A stretch of DNA of 64,000 bases from the NCBI GenBank assembly GCA_907163375.1, contig CAJQUW010006310.1, positions 1 through 64,000 of the forward strand, in the 5' to 3' direction. This document shows, in pieces, positions 22,890 through 34,051 of this stretch. Made by a program: the position numbers and the translations under genes. The notes beneath the pieces are model-generated. The model ran no database searches and was not told the DNA's origin. It worked only from the letters and a program-made list of their open reading frames with translations. This DNA comes from Prostheceraeus crozeri. Its lineage: Eukaryota > Platyhelminthes > Polycladida > Euryleptidae. Every line of letters starts with the position of its first letter. The first letter of the stretch is position 1.

Positions 22890-24173
22890 TCCGACTGGAT
22901 TAAAAGAATAGTTTATCTTCTACATGCATGGCAAATTCCAATTACCAAAGGGATTAAACGCATATTTCTATGATAATTTATCTTCCCACCCCCAAGGGGA
23001 AAGATAAAAAATATTGCCCAGGAACATTTTCCTTGTCATGGCAGTAGACTTTCACAGATTTTAGAAGATAATGCTTTTCTTTCAATCATTTGCAAAGTTT
23101 TCATGAATTAACGAATGAATAAGTCGGAAAATGATTTATTATGAATCTCCTTCTTTGATATTATTCATAATCCTAGTGATTTTGCAATCATAAGTAGAAA
23201 CGGAAGCACTGAGGAATTCTCATGTATACTCGTAGAGATAATAGGTTACTCATAGGCTACTCCTTCTGACATCCAACAATTTTTGAAATAATTACACTGC
23301 TGTTGCTGTTTACACGCAGTGAGAAACAATTTACGTTGAGCACCTATTACACGATGCGATGATTTGTCGGTTTACGTCATATTGGCAATTCTCCAGCAAC
23401 ATTTCCTTTTATTATCCTCTGACAATCGTTGTTGCAACACTGCCTTAGGATTCACTTTCGCACATTTATAAATTGGATGTTGAGAGTCATTGTCTTCCTT
23501 ATGTAATTCCCATTCAATTTCGAACTTTATTTTATAATCTCCTTTATTTATCGTCGATTTACTCCTAGTATATTTCGGTCCTGCTTTATATGCGATCATG
23601 AAATTCGCTTTCATGATCGCTACCCATTGCTTTAATAACGCGACTTTCAACTATTTTTGACATGAATTCGATGATCGTGATCTTGTGAAGCATGTGATGT
23701 TACACCATAAAAAGGGTAGACTGGAAGCCAGAATAGATTAAAATGATTAATTGAATAACCTAGAAAATGAACGCATCAGTTTTATTGAATAATAATAATA
23801 ATAACATCACTTTATTTGATTCACTTTGGAAATTCGGTGAGCGCCTACAGTAGAAGAAAGAGTTAATCTTCATCGATTGCTTTAGTTATCTGAAAGTTAT
23901 TAAAAATGAATTCGCAATGGTGAATCATCGAATACCAACAAACAATGTTCAATAACTAAAAATTAAATTCTAAATTTCAATAACAAATTTCATGGTGCTT
24001 GCAACAGAGAGATCCCACACAATCATTGCATAGATGGATTCACATCTGAAGCTGCCTGCTTGTGTACCTAATAAACCAGGCCGATGAAACAATGAAGCAG
24101 AAGAGATTATGAAGTTTGAAAATGTGAGTAAGAAAAATTGAAAATATACGATGATGGGACAAATGAAGTAGTC

Positions 24174-25072
24174 CAGCAGAACCGCGCTATTAAGCACCTC
24201 AACAATCCGTTCATCTCCATCGCAAAAAGATTTCTTAATGCACAAGTCACATTGCATGCATTGCCCATTTCGCAACAGGGTACAGTTTGATGTGCATAAT
24301 CTGGTGATAACACCTGATATCAATTAGAAGATTTATTCGGAAATAAGTATAGCATGAGAGCTCTGTCTAGATTTAATGATTTAACCTCCTATTGGGTTGT
24401 TGGGTGAGAAGTGTGACTGGCATTCCTCGAGAAACTTTAATAAGGAATATGACAATGTTAGATCACTATCTTGCACTCAATTTTTTGTTGGATGCTCTCG
24501 ACAGCATGCGGAAGTTTGATGAAGCACAGAAGTGCCTCTTATTATTTAAATTCAATTAACGATAGAGGAGCCAATTCAACAAAGGATTGAAATGGGCATG
24601 CATATAGACGAAAATTCTCCGCATCACTATTACCAACGAACTTATTCATTGTTTCAAATTGTCAGCCCATTGAGAATGATTTTTTTGTCATATGGCCGGA
24701 CGTCTTTATTTAAATTCCATTATTGTGTATACCTATGCGTGTCTTGCTGGCGTGATAATAGTGGTACTATTTAAGTGGTTTACGGATGGGGATTCGATCT
24801 CAGACCCAATCAACTTGCCCGTCTTTCAACATGTGAGGCAAGTAAAATATGTTCATTCTTATACGATGTTCTTCTACCATGGGTCGTGCATTTATTCGAG
24901 TTTCGCATTTAACCGGCGATGGTCTATGTTCCAGTCACCACGTCTTCTTCGTTCATTTTCAAAACTTGGTTGTCATGTAGTCCGGTCCGCCGACTTGCTA
25001 TTTTTTCCGTAAGGTCATTCAATTAGGATGCTAAAAGATGTGGTCTAACTCCATCCGAATCAATTCTGCAAA
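24174..25072. other. No gene recognised
   Basis: Sequence to the right of the duplication. A minus-strand open frame runs from 24323 into copy 2 (117 codons), and a plus-strand one lies at 24692-25012 (106 codons). Both show hydrophobic stretches, but neither has a recognisable domain, conserved motif or splice frame. Confidence 0.4.
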
Positions 25073-25074
25073 TA

Positions 25075-25856
25075 CAGTGGTTCCCCCTTACAACGAACTC
25101 AGACGGGAGTAAGGAAAAGTGGTCGTTGTAGGGGTGTGTGGTCGATCTAGGGCAGGATGTCCATTCAGCATATATGTAAGTAGTCTGCACTGTTTGTGAT
25201 AGATAGCAAACATGTATTTCGAGTACCAACATTGCATCTCAACAAAAAATGATCATACATGACAATAAACATTTTCTTTTACTAATTCGAACATTTTTGA
25301 AATCAAACTTTTTAAAACCAGGCCAACAGTAATTTGTAAGGTAAACATAACTATAGTTATGCAATGTAAGATATGAATGTTTTTGTAGATTTTAAAACTG
25401 TATCAAAATATATACCGGCTCACAAGCTCTGCGTGGCGCTTCCTAACAACAGTGACTGGCAAAACATAATTTTCGTTTGCAAGTCAGTGTTGCTTGAAAG
25501 TTACACGCATCAGTCAGTATTCTCTACTTCTTTATCTCAATTCTCATTTCACACACGAACAAAGGAAAATTTTGTTGAAGCTGTGGCTCAAGAAAGTGAG
25601 GTCAAAAAGTTGCGCGATTAACCTTTTTCATTCATTTGGCGATTTTCTTGAAGCTGTCGGTCTACAAGTGGTCGCTGCAGAGGAGTAAAAATTCAGAATT
25701 GCTCGTCTGAACTCAGTCGTTGTAGATGAGTGATCGCTGTAAGGTGGTCGCAACTGGGGAGTCAATGCATTGCAAAATTGTCCGGAGTATGAGAAAGCAG
25801 TCATTGTAGGGAAGTGGAGGCTGCAGGGGGCTGCTCTTTAACGGGGGCGACCACTG
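25075..25856. mobile_element. pogo/Tigger-like non-autonomous element
   Basis: The ends are CAGTGGTTCCCCCTTAC on the left and, read inward from the right, CAGTGGTCGCCCCCGTTA. TA borders lie at 25073-25074 and 25857-25858. CAGTRGT-CCCCC ends with TA duplication are the signature of pogo/Tigger elements. Inside, variants of GTGGTCGTTGTAGG recur (about 25118, 25668, 25732, 25747, 25803), probably multiplied binding sites. The body is 782 bp with no transposase; the frames at 25373-25688 show no such motifs. Confidence 0.8.
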
Positions 25857-25858
25857 TA

Positions 25859-26425
25859 GCAACAAGCATGGTCGTGCATGGGTACAAATAAATGGATTAT
25901 CGACATAATTCATCAGAAGCACAAATTGGATTGAATAGAAGAAACGAAATGTTTAAGATTTCTGGCGAAGCTAGTGAACTGAGAAACTAGGGACAGTAGA
26001 TCTTCCTTACCATGCGAAAAGAGGCTGTTCATTGGGTTAAGTTAAGGAAGAAAAGCAGTTCGCTCTTTAAGTTATGAGAAAATATATTCTTAGTAATGCA
26101 AAAGCACTAACACCTGACACGTTTCGTTTCTGCAGATAGTTTCACATTGGGTGTTATATACACATAATTACACATAGTGCTCTTACATTAGTCAAAATAA
26201 ATTTTTGTGACAATTTTGGAAGAGTTCGTAGCTTTTTAATCATATATTATGTATAAATCAGAAATCCAGTTGATTAGGATACATTTAATTCACTTAGTTA
26301 ATACACCTTATAGCATTTCAGAATTCAGTGAAGCTGAGTGAAACTGCCTTCTTCATGGTACCCGCGATTTTTCATCTTGATCATTCTAGGACCGCGAAAA
26401 CCATGCTCCATAAATTATTTCCAAA
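25859..26425. other. No gene; possible Penelope terminal debris
   Basis: Nothing coding is recognised. On the minus strand around 26112-26139 the words CTGCAGAAACGAAACGTG occur, resembling the GAAACG end of Penelope terminal hammerheads, but without a full core. Confidence 0.3.
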
Positions 26426-26429
26426 ATGC

Positions 26430-27110
26430 AGATAGGCCTATTTGTTCAAGAGTTAATACTCAAGAGGTCCCATGAAGCTAGTCTAGCAAAATCTTCTGTC
26501 AACCAAAGTCTTAAAGAAAAGGGTTTAAAACCACGGAAGATAGCATCACTTCAGGAATTGCTTCCAGATGACCCAATTAAATGGATGAGATTCTGCAGGA
26601 TTGTGGTATAGCGCAGTTATAAGAGATGAACGAGACACCTTTCCACCTAAATGGCTGTGTCAACAAACACAACCGCTTCATCTATGGTAAGGATAATCCA
26701 AAGATGATTTCTGAGGACAAAACCATATGCTCTCCTGTTATTACGTGTTGGGCTATGTTGTCACCAGACATTGCTGTCGTGTATGAGCTACTGAATACCA
26801 CCATAAATTCACAGCGTATTCTTCTACTCGTGTCATCACGGTTCTGAAGCAGCTTCGGTATTTTTAAGCAGAATTCATCAACAAGATAGAGTTCCTCAAC
26901 TTAACCCCAGCAGTTCGACTGTTGCTCGACGACCAACTGAACAAGAGATGGATAGGTCGTGGTGGACCCATCCAATGGCCTTAAAGAAGTCCTGATCTTT
27001 CAATTTGTGACTTTTGGTTCAGTGGATAGTCTGGATACATCTGCAAAGATCAGCACAAGTCCCGAGATAATAATCTGCGATCATAATTTGCGTATAATTT
27101 TGAATGTCAG
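26430..27110 (+). pseudogene. mariner/Tc3-like transposase relic
   Basis: Pieces in several plus-strand frames match the IS630-Tc1-mariner group. An N-terminal piece has KSSVNQSLKEKGLKPRKIAS and a WMRFC block (26426-26600). The central piece at 26626-26847 has NETPFHLNGCVNKHNRFIYG and SPVITCWAMLS, the usual surroundings of the first catalytic acid, where the expected D reads N. The C-terminal piece around 26890-27010 has RWIGRGGPIQWP, RSPDLSICDFWF, which is the SPDLxxxDF ending of mariner-type (DDxD) rather than Tc1-type enzymes. At least three frameshifts or stops separate them. Ends of the element were not found. It is an old, dead DNA transposon copy. Confidence 0.82.
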
Positions 27111-28970
27111 GTTGATCACGATGCCCAATCCTTTGGACAAACAAAACGCAGATAACATCAAAGAATAATGAACACACACGAGGTCACTCAACTATAAGCA
27201 AGCATCCAAACATACACAAACTGCAATAAAAACATAGATAATTGTTTTTCTGTTAGGTACATAGGGCGCAGCGATTTTGAAACTCGCATCGCAGACGCTT
27301 TGAGTTAATAAATGATGAAACTACTGGATCAAGTCAAACTCTAGGTCCTTATGGGAAATCTGTTTTCTAAAATGTATCTGCATGTTTTTGACAGTGTTTC
27401 CATGGTGTCGTTAATAGCTGTTGTCACTTCCAACTAAAGAACGTATCACTCTTTTTCATTAGTTAAATTTCCTTCATGCGATGTGAAATTATGAATTATG
27501 TTTCAGCAATAGACACATTCCGTGAACGAAAGAAATCCAAATGTTTCTCGCAATAATTACGCAAGTCAAAGTATTGAGTTTGAGCAATGGATATGTCATC
27601 TAGCAAGCTGATAATAAAAAGTGAACACTTTGATGAGCTCAAAATTCAAAAATTTCCACTAGGTTGAACATTTAAGCACGAAAATCATAGTAGTGATGCG
27701 CGGTTAGATCAATTTCTTAAGCAAGTTTTCAGCCTATTGATATGTATGTTCGTCACAATCAGGCTTATCATTAACCCGATAATCATGATTAAACTACGAT
27801 CAAAAGTCAGAAATGTGTAGAACCAGGGGGATACTATTTGAGCTAGGTCCATGACATGTCATGCTACGACAATTTGATCACTAGATTCACATTACATGTC
27901 TCAATAAGCGAAGTGCGTGAAAGTAATTGGAAGTCGGCAGTTAATTCATTCGCACTAAATGCACGAGGCATACGCATCACGACGATCCTAAGATATACAA
28001 CAAAATGCATTTTGCAGCAGCATAACGCACGATTACCGAACCCTCCATGACATAAAAAGGTGAAAACAAACAAAACGAAAATGAAACTGCAAAACTGAAA
28101 GCCATCAATTGTCCCTGATCAAACCCCGAACATACACTCATAACGTTCCGACATCATAGGCTTTGAGTGCAATAAATTCATTACAAAGTTCATGCAGAAG
28201 TGAATGAAGAAATTGTGTTAAGACTACCAAATTCTCCCAGTGATTTCGGACGGTGTAGATATAATGAAATGGAATTCGAAACTAGCCTAAGAGGAGAAGG
28301 CTTGATGTGAATAATTTGTGCTACAATTAAGACAAATAAACACAGCAATCAATATACCACAATTTCTAGTTCTAATCCATGATATCATACTCATGTTATA
28401 AACTCAAATTTAGCAGTACTGAAAATTGCGGCAATCATGCTGTCAAATTAGAACCATAGCAACGGCTAGTGGCAGGAAATGAGATTTGAGCAAAACCCTA
28501 TTATAATGCTACTCAACTGGCGTCGTGCGATTGCTATACTTCAACTCTCTTTTGCCATATCGATAAATGAGCGCTCAACTCCGATTTTTACTTCCTCCAT
28601 CCCTTCTTCTCATTCTTCACATTTCAATCCCTGAATCACACGTCAACCTTTCCCCTCTTCCGTTTCTTGGCTACAAATCCATATGTATGAATGCTCGTAC
28701 ATGCTTGTGAGAATTTGTATGAGAAGTGTTGAACGAATTTATCCTCATACTTAAATCTATGGTACCTAATAAGAGAGTCTATATCAATACAAAGAAATGT
28801 TGTCGCAAATACCCAACAGATAGTGACAAATTTTGTATCTCTTCTATGGTATTAGAATACACACAAATGCAGCAGTTAATTAGCAAGACCGGGCTGGAGG
28901 GGTCGGTGCAGTGCAGACGTCAGGAGGGTGAGCACTAAGCAACTAGAATTATTGCATAAGGTTTGTGAAG
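27111..28970. other. No gene recognised
   Basis: AT-rich sequence. Open frames at 27856-28073 on both strands and at 28726-28938 show no family motif. I see no repeat structure beyond short A/T runs. Confidence 0.4.
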
Positions 28971-28974
28971 GGTA

Positions 28975-29645
28975 AGGAATCAAAGTAGAGCAGGAAGGGT
29001 GTGAGATCAAAGCAGTACAGGTAATATGGGGAGGATTAGGGGTAAAGTAGCGCAGGAAGGGCGAAGATGAAGAGGAGTCAAAGTAGTACAGGAAGGGAGA
29101 GGAGGGTGAGGAGTCAAAGTAGCGCAGGAAGGGCGAAGATAGTGAGGCGTCAAAGTAGTACAGGAAGGGAGAGGAGGGTGAGGCGTCAAAGTAGCGTAGG
29201 AAGGGCGAAGATAGTGAGGCGTCAAAGTAGTACAGGAAGGGAGAGGAGGGTGAGGCGTCAAAATAGTACAGGAAGGGTGAAGAGGATGAGGCGTCAAAGT
29301 AGTGCAGGAAGGGTGAAGAGGGTGAGGCGTCAAAGTAGCACAGGAAGGATGAGGAGTCAGTATAGCAGGAAGGGAGAGGAGGGTGAGTCGTCAAAGTAGT
29401 GCAGGAAGGGAGAGGAGGGTGAGGCGTCAAAGTAGCGAAGGAAGTGTGAGGTGTCAAAGTAGCACAGGAAGGGAGAGGAGGGTGAGTCGCCAAAGTAGTG
29501 CAGGAAGGAAGAGGAGGGTGAGGAGTCAAAGTAGCGCAGGAAGGGAGAGGAGTTTGAGGCGTCAAAGTAGCGCATGAAGGGAGAGGAGGGTGAGGCGTCA
29601 AAGTCGTGCAGGTAATGTGTGGAGGATGAGGGGTGAAGTACTTTC
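28975..29645. repeat. 36-bp G-rich minisatellite
   Basis: About 18 imperfect head-to-tail copies of a 36-bp unit, whose core is GTCAAAGTAGTACAGGAAGG followed by GAGAGGAGGGTGAGGC. The plus strand is almost free of C and T runs, giving a strongly purine-rich strand. Because 36 is divisible by three, long open frames arise on both strands with a 12-residue period (RQSSTGRERRVR on plus, PSSPFLYYFDAS on minus). These are by-products of the repeat, not genes: they lack a domain and appear in several frames at once. Confidence 0.93.
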
Positions 29646-29721
29646 TTAGTAAACACTGTGGCTAGAACTTCAGATTTTCAACTATATCATTCGAGGCAAC
29701 ACCGATATAATGATAATAGAC

Positions 29722-30560
29722 TTTATTTACCCTCGAAAACACATTAGGCAAGCCTTTTTCAATGTGGTCGAGCAAGTAACGGAATACATAATGAAAGGAA
29801 ATAAAACACATTGTACACATCATATGGCGCGTCATACACAATTAAGAAATTGGGAAAAATAATAGTTGAAACACAATTTCTTGAGTGAAGTTAGCACATC
29901 ACATTATCTGATATGCAGTGGTAAATCATTAATGAGAGCAGGGCTTTTAGTCGGGAAACTATCATGAGAAAGAGCTGTTCGACCAACCGGAATTTGAAGC
30001 TTTTTGTCATTCGATGAGCGAAGATTGCGCTTAGGAATGCTACAGGATAACAATTCCGTAATATAACTAGGAGCTAGACCGTTCAAGGCTTTGAAAACTA
30101 ACATACAAGTGCTGTATTTAACATTTTCTTGAAGAGGAAGAAGACTGACGTTTTGAACAAGGTTTTCCTTGACGCAGATATTATCATCTTTGGATTAAAG
30201 TCGAGGATAAATCTCATAGCTTTGCAAACAAGTCTGTCAAGACGTACAAGCTCAGCAGAATAAGAAAATCTCCAGACAATTAGACAATAGACAAAATGAG
30301 CAAAATGAATCACTTCATGAGCTTGATACGAGCATGAGGTAAAAATGATTTAATGCGCTGGAATAGAACAGTTTTGGTCGCACTTTCTTACAAATGGCAC
30401 TCACATGATTTTTCCAGGAGAAATTACTATCAATAGTAACAGCGAAGGCTATGCATAATTGTTGCACCGCTGTCGATGAATAATTACGGATGCAGTAAGC
30501 ATAGGATTATGCTCATATTTTTGGCTGCTGCCCTTACTCAAGTAGACGTGTACAGAGTTT
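29722..30560 (-). pseudogene. CR1/L2-like LINE, 3' end of reverse transcriptase
   Basis: Three minus-strand pieces follow in order. Near 30450-30400 is VTIDSNFSWKNHVSAICKK, the stretch just after the YADD region in CR1/L2 polymerases. At 30313-30098 is the piece with ELVRLDRLVCKAMRFIL. At 30104-29904 is MLVFKALNGLAPSYITELL followed by NDLPLHIR, the standard C terminus. The pieces sit in different frames, so at least two frameshifts occurred. The 3' untranslated part ends around 29722 in an AATAAAGTCTATTATCATTA segment. A 5'-truncated, dead copy. Confidence 0.85.
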
Positions 30561-30899
30561 ACGAGACTACTCAGTAGGACCAATTATTGCTACCGAACAT
30601 TATTCATAAAAATTATCTCATACTTATCGATGTCAAAAACAATACTTTCTGAAATGAAAAAAAATGAAACATTTTTTGTCTCTGGCCAGTTCAGTTTGAT
30701 GCGCTGATCTTGAATATAACCCTACTTTTTTCTGCACAAAAGCTAGGCTATAAGGTTAGAATTTCATACAGGATAAGAATTTCAAATTCTTGATGCTCTG
30801 ATTACGCATGATCATTATAGACCATTATGCAATGTTGAATATTTCTTCTATAATTCAAACCGTTCTTATTAATCTGAAGCTCTAAAACAAATAAACGTT

Positions 30900-31100
30900 C
30901 CTCATGCTCGGAAGCACATTAGGTGACACACATATTTTCCATGTCTCTGAGTTCCATTTATCCCACTCTCATTCTTTCGGGCTGAGTGTTTAGAAAGAAT
31001 GCAGATTGTACCTATTTTAAAAATCTTAGGTTTGACCCGACCTAGGTTTGAACTCAGGTCTTCGTGTGAACACTCCACCACAAGGCCACTCCACTGTGCA
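30900..31100 (-). mobile_element. tRNA-derived SINE fragment
   Basis: On the minus strand a box A-like word, TGGCCTTGTGG (about 31089-31079), is followed some 30 bases later by a box B-like word, GAGTTCAAACC (about 31056-31046). This spacing and sequence fit an RNA polymerase III promoter of a tRNA-derived SINE. The part is too diverged to be a tRNA gene: no acceptor stem can be formed. The 3' limit is uncertain. Confidence 0.6.
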
Positions 31101-32548
31101 TGTCTGTAATTAGTTATGAGTAATTCACGCACGTTTGGGAGATATTTTGCTTCTAAGATGCCAGACTGATTTTGTAAAAAATGGCGAAACCACCAGTGAC
31201 ATAATAAATGACATTGAAACTTTCAGAAAATTACTGCAATCGGTGAAGAGACGGAATTTACTTTATTGATCACGGTCTGCTTATCGAGGAAAGTAGATTT
31301 TGCGATTTCAATGACTTCATCACTGAGCGAATTCAGTTTATCAACAATACAGCAACAAAATCACTTTTTCTTGCTGCATACTTCTAATCATAATTGCTTC
31401 TAATATCCTAAATTTATTCTCCTGAGAATGTTCTTTAGTGTGCGAAAATTTTACTTCATTGTGTAGTATAATCGTGGAGGAAATTACTTCATTTGAGATA
31501 TATATACTTCCTATAATATGTAGAACAAAAATGTAGGCACATCATATAAATTTTGAATTCCTCATTTCGTGGAAGAAGTAAATCGGCAATACGGTTCGCA
31601 TGTATATGAATGTTTATTAACAAAAAATACACTATTTGAAACTTCAGCAATCAACTTGAACAATCATGAGTTGAAAGCGTCAAATTCATCGCTGTCTATA
31701 TCACTTCCAGCATCACCTATTTCACTTTCATAGAGTTTTGCAATTTCTGTGAGACTCAGTGAACTAGAACTCGGGCTGAACGCTCACTTTTCGTTCGAAG
31801 GAGAGATGCTGTCGATGAAGTAAGGTAATAGAATTGTTGATAAATGGAGTTTGGCGTTTGATTTGTGCATACTGAAATATTATTCAGATTTTCAGAAATA
31901 CTTCATTGTGAAGTAATCCAATCGAAAGTTGTACTTCATTCCATCATTTCTATTTCTTTGCGTATGTTTTTACGTTTAAAAAACACTGCTCCTGAGTTCT
32001 ATTCTTCAATAAAATCTCAGAAACTGCCATGGAGAAATTCGACTCCAAAGTGGCTCCGAATCCTCTTGATCAGTGGAGGAGCCATTGAGCCAAACGAAGA
32101 TTGAGCAGAAAACACTTCGTTGATCATTAAGTAATTGATAACTAATTAGTTATTAACTATACACCTGTCAGTCTAAGACCTTGCTGAGGTGCAACAAATA
32201 TAAGTAGCATTTGATTCCATGATTGAACTTCTTAACTATACTTGATTTCATTAACACTTTGGTGCATATATAATCCATTATTTATGTGTGCATGTTTCCG
32301 GGAACACGATCAGATTTGCGGGGCTTTAAACATCGAACAAATCTTCGAGTTCATTGTATGAAAATAAATTGCAAATGCTGATAGTGTGTGTGCTCTAGCA
32401 AATTTGTGAAGGACGATCGAAACGATCTCACACAAAACGCTCCGAATCATGCGAAATTGCTCTTATTTAACTTTGATTTTCGCTTTCTGATGTCTTCATC
32501 ACAGAAAATCCTCTTTCACGTTCAATGCTCTGTGTCACGACTAGCTGC
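31101..32548. other. Mostly no gene; possible minus-strand 3' exon
   Basis: On the minus strand between about 31760 and 31668 a frame reads SLSLTEIAKLYESEIGDAGS followed by an acidic DSDEF end and a stop. An AATAAA signal lies about 50 bases further (near 31613). This could be the last exon of a gene, possibly the same one as 32549-33162, but I could not link them or recognise a family. The rest shows nothing. Confidence 0.3.
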
Positions 32549-33162
32549 TCAGCCCCAAAGCGTTGACTTTGGAAATAAGGATGACATTGTCACTTCCGGA
32601 TATTTTCTTTGAGTTTCACTTAATTCATTTATCACAGAAATGTCGGACAGATGAAAAGCCTGTGAAAGTTCCATGATTTTTTGGCCAGATTTCGTGACAC
32701 CTTTGAGTTTAGAAAACAAAGTGGAAATACCAAACACTACTGAACCACACTTCAGAACCATTGACATCGTTTTAAAAATCTTTCATAAAGATTCTGGTTG
32801 TAGTTACCCCACACGGCTTGTAATTCCTTCAAATCAGAATCATCAGGTTCATGCAAACTTTGTTCACCATGATGATATGCCTGGGGATAGAAGATGGATA
32901 TGTTCTTCCACGGCAGCTTGACTGGGTCATCGTCTTCATCCTTAAGTTTGCTATAGAAGCCCTTGGGCAATAGTGGTATCGGGTTCCCAAGACGAAAGCT
33001 CATATTTGAAAGGCATTTCAACAGCACTGAAAGAGTAAAGTAAATGTCCAAATCGGCCCCTTGGAATCCAGAGGTCATAGGTCCTAGGGTTTTGACCCTA
33101 GGCGTCGACCTGAAACCACTCCATTTCACTTCTCTCCACTCCGTTCTTAGATGGTCTTTCAC
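32549..33162 (-). pseudogene. Unrecognised exon-like sequence
   Basis: From about 33030 downwards the minus strand has protein-like composition: IPLLPKGFYSKLKDEDDDP, then LPWKNISIFYPQAYHHGEQ and SDLKELQAVWGNYNQNLY. After a shift of one frame near 32767 it goes on with VFGISTLFSKLKGVTKSGQK and ELSETQRKYPEVTMSSLF to a stop near 32549. A good splice acceptor, TTTACTTTACTCTTTCAG, ends near 33029. The upstream part of the open frame (33162-33030) is therefore probably intron. I do not recognise the protein. The frame change suggests either a pseudogene, a missed short intron, or an unknown transposon gene. Confidence 0.4.
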
Positions 33163-33861
33163 GGTTTTCTCAAAGCCTGCTTCAGATAAGAAACAGGGAC
33201 CCAGAAATTTTACTCTTAACCTCTTCCGATCCCTTTATCTTCATCAACTTGATTTCTCTTCTTTCTTCCTTGGGCTCTTCATCACAATCACTTCCTTCTC
33301 ATTCATCTTAAGTCATCCCCTTCTTACCATCTAAAAGAGATATTTTATATGCACACTAAGATGTTTGCTCTTATCAGATCCTCAATATTTGATACTCATC
33401 CTCTATATTTCAACATTTTGTAGCTTCCTTTGAAATATTTTACAAACAAAGAATTTCTAGTATCCTCAGATCATGCATCTTGCGATACCGTAGAACTGAA
33501 GCTGACCTGGTGTCTATTGCTTCGGCATCCAGCGAGAGTTTCTACACCTATCATGTGTGCGGTATAATCATACTTGTGATCGGTTAAGTGGTCGAGAATA
33601 TGGTCAACTGCGGCTAAAATTGGCCAAAATGCTGCACTTTGAAAAATGCTTGTTAATTCTGACTGTATTTAGTTTCATGCACAAAGTTACATAAAGGTTA
33701 TCCATTAAGTGTGAAAATCAGTCAACTATCGCTCTAGATCAAACAATGGTCAAAATGAATATGGCTGTCGCAAACAGAAGACTTTCAGTATGCGATCAAA
33801 AGAAAGTGGAGGTGTCATCTTAGGGATTTACTGGCTAAGATAGTGAAATGAAAATACTATA
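33163..33861. other. No gene recognised
   Basis: AT-rich sequence with T/C-rich stretches around 33230-33320. I see nothing that can be supported. Confidence 0.4.
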
Positions 33862-33863
33862 TA

Positions 33864-34049
33864 CAGTCCCAACCTTTCGCGTAATCACGCTTCTTCACGG
33901 GTAAAAAAGCTAAAATATCAATTAAAAGCAGTCAGTACAGCGTCAGGAGAGCCTTGTACCTGTCAGGAGACGCTGCACTGACTGCTTTTAATTGATATTT
34001 TAGCTTTTTTACCCGTGAAGAAGCGTGATTACGCGAAAGGTTGGGACTG
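33864..34049. mobile_element. Palindromic pogo/Tigger-like MITE
   Basis: A nearly perfect palindrome of 186 bp: CAGTCCCAACCTTTCGCG at the left end and its exact complement at the right end, with TA at each border (33862-33863, 34050-34051). Arms of about 80 bp match almost base for base around a centre near 33955 (GTCAGGAGAGCC...CCTGTCAGGAGACG). CAGTCCC ends with TA duplication fit pogo/Tigger. The near-perfect arms suggest recent activity. Confidence 0.9.
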
Positions 34050-34051
34050 TA

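Larger units (their letters stand above)
18970..24170. repeat. 5.2-kb tandem duplication, copy 2
   Basis: This is the second, 5201-bp copy of the unit at 13766-18969, in the same orientation and directly adjacent. Its contents are the same, shifted by 5204 bp on the left and 5201 bp on the right. Being nearly identical, it is either a very recent duplication or an assembly artefact from two haplotypes placed end to end. Confidence 0.95.

Noticed and set aside
28975-29645. CRISPR-like regular spacing
   Set aside because: The units are contiguous without unique spacers, and the genome is animal.
28876-29656. Long open frames on both strands (up to 241 codons, Pro/Ser-rich or Arg/Ser-rich)
   Set aside because: They arise from the 36-bp minisatellite: the unit length is a multiple of three, so several frames stay open at once, and no domain or start context is present.
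31020-31100. tRNA gene on the minus strand
   Set aside because: Box A and box B words are present, but there is no acceptor stem or anticodon arm; a SINE fragment fits better.
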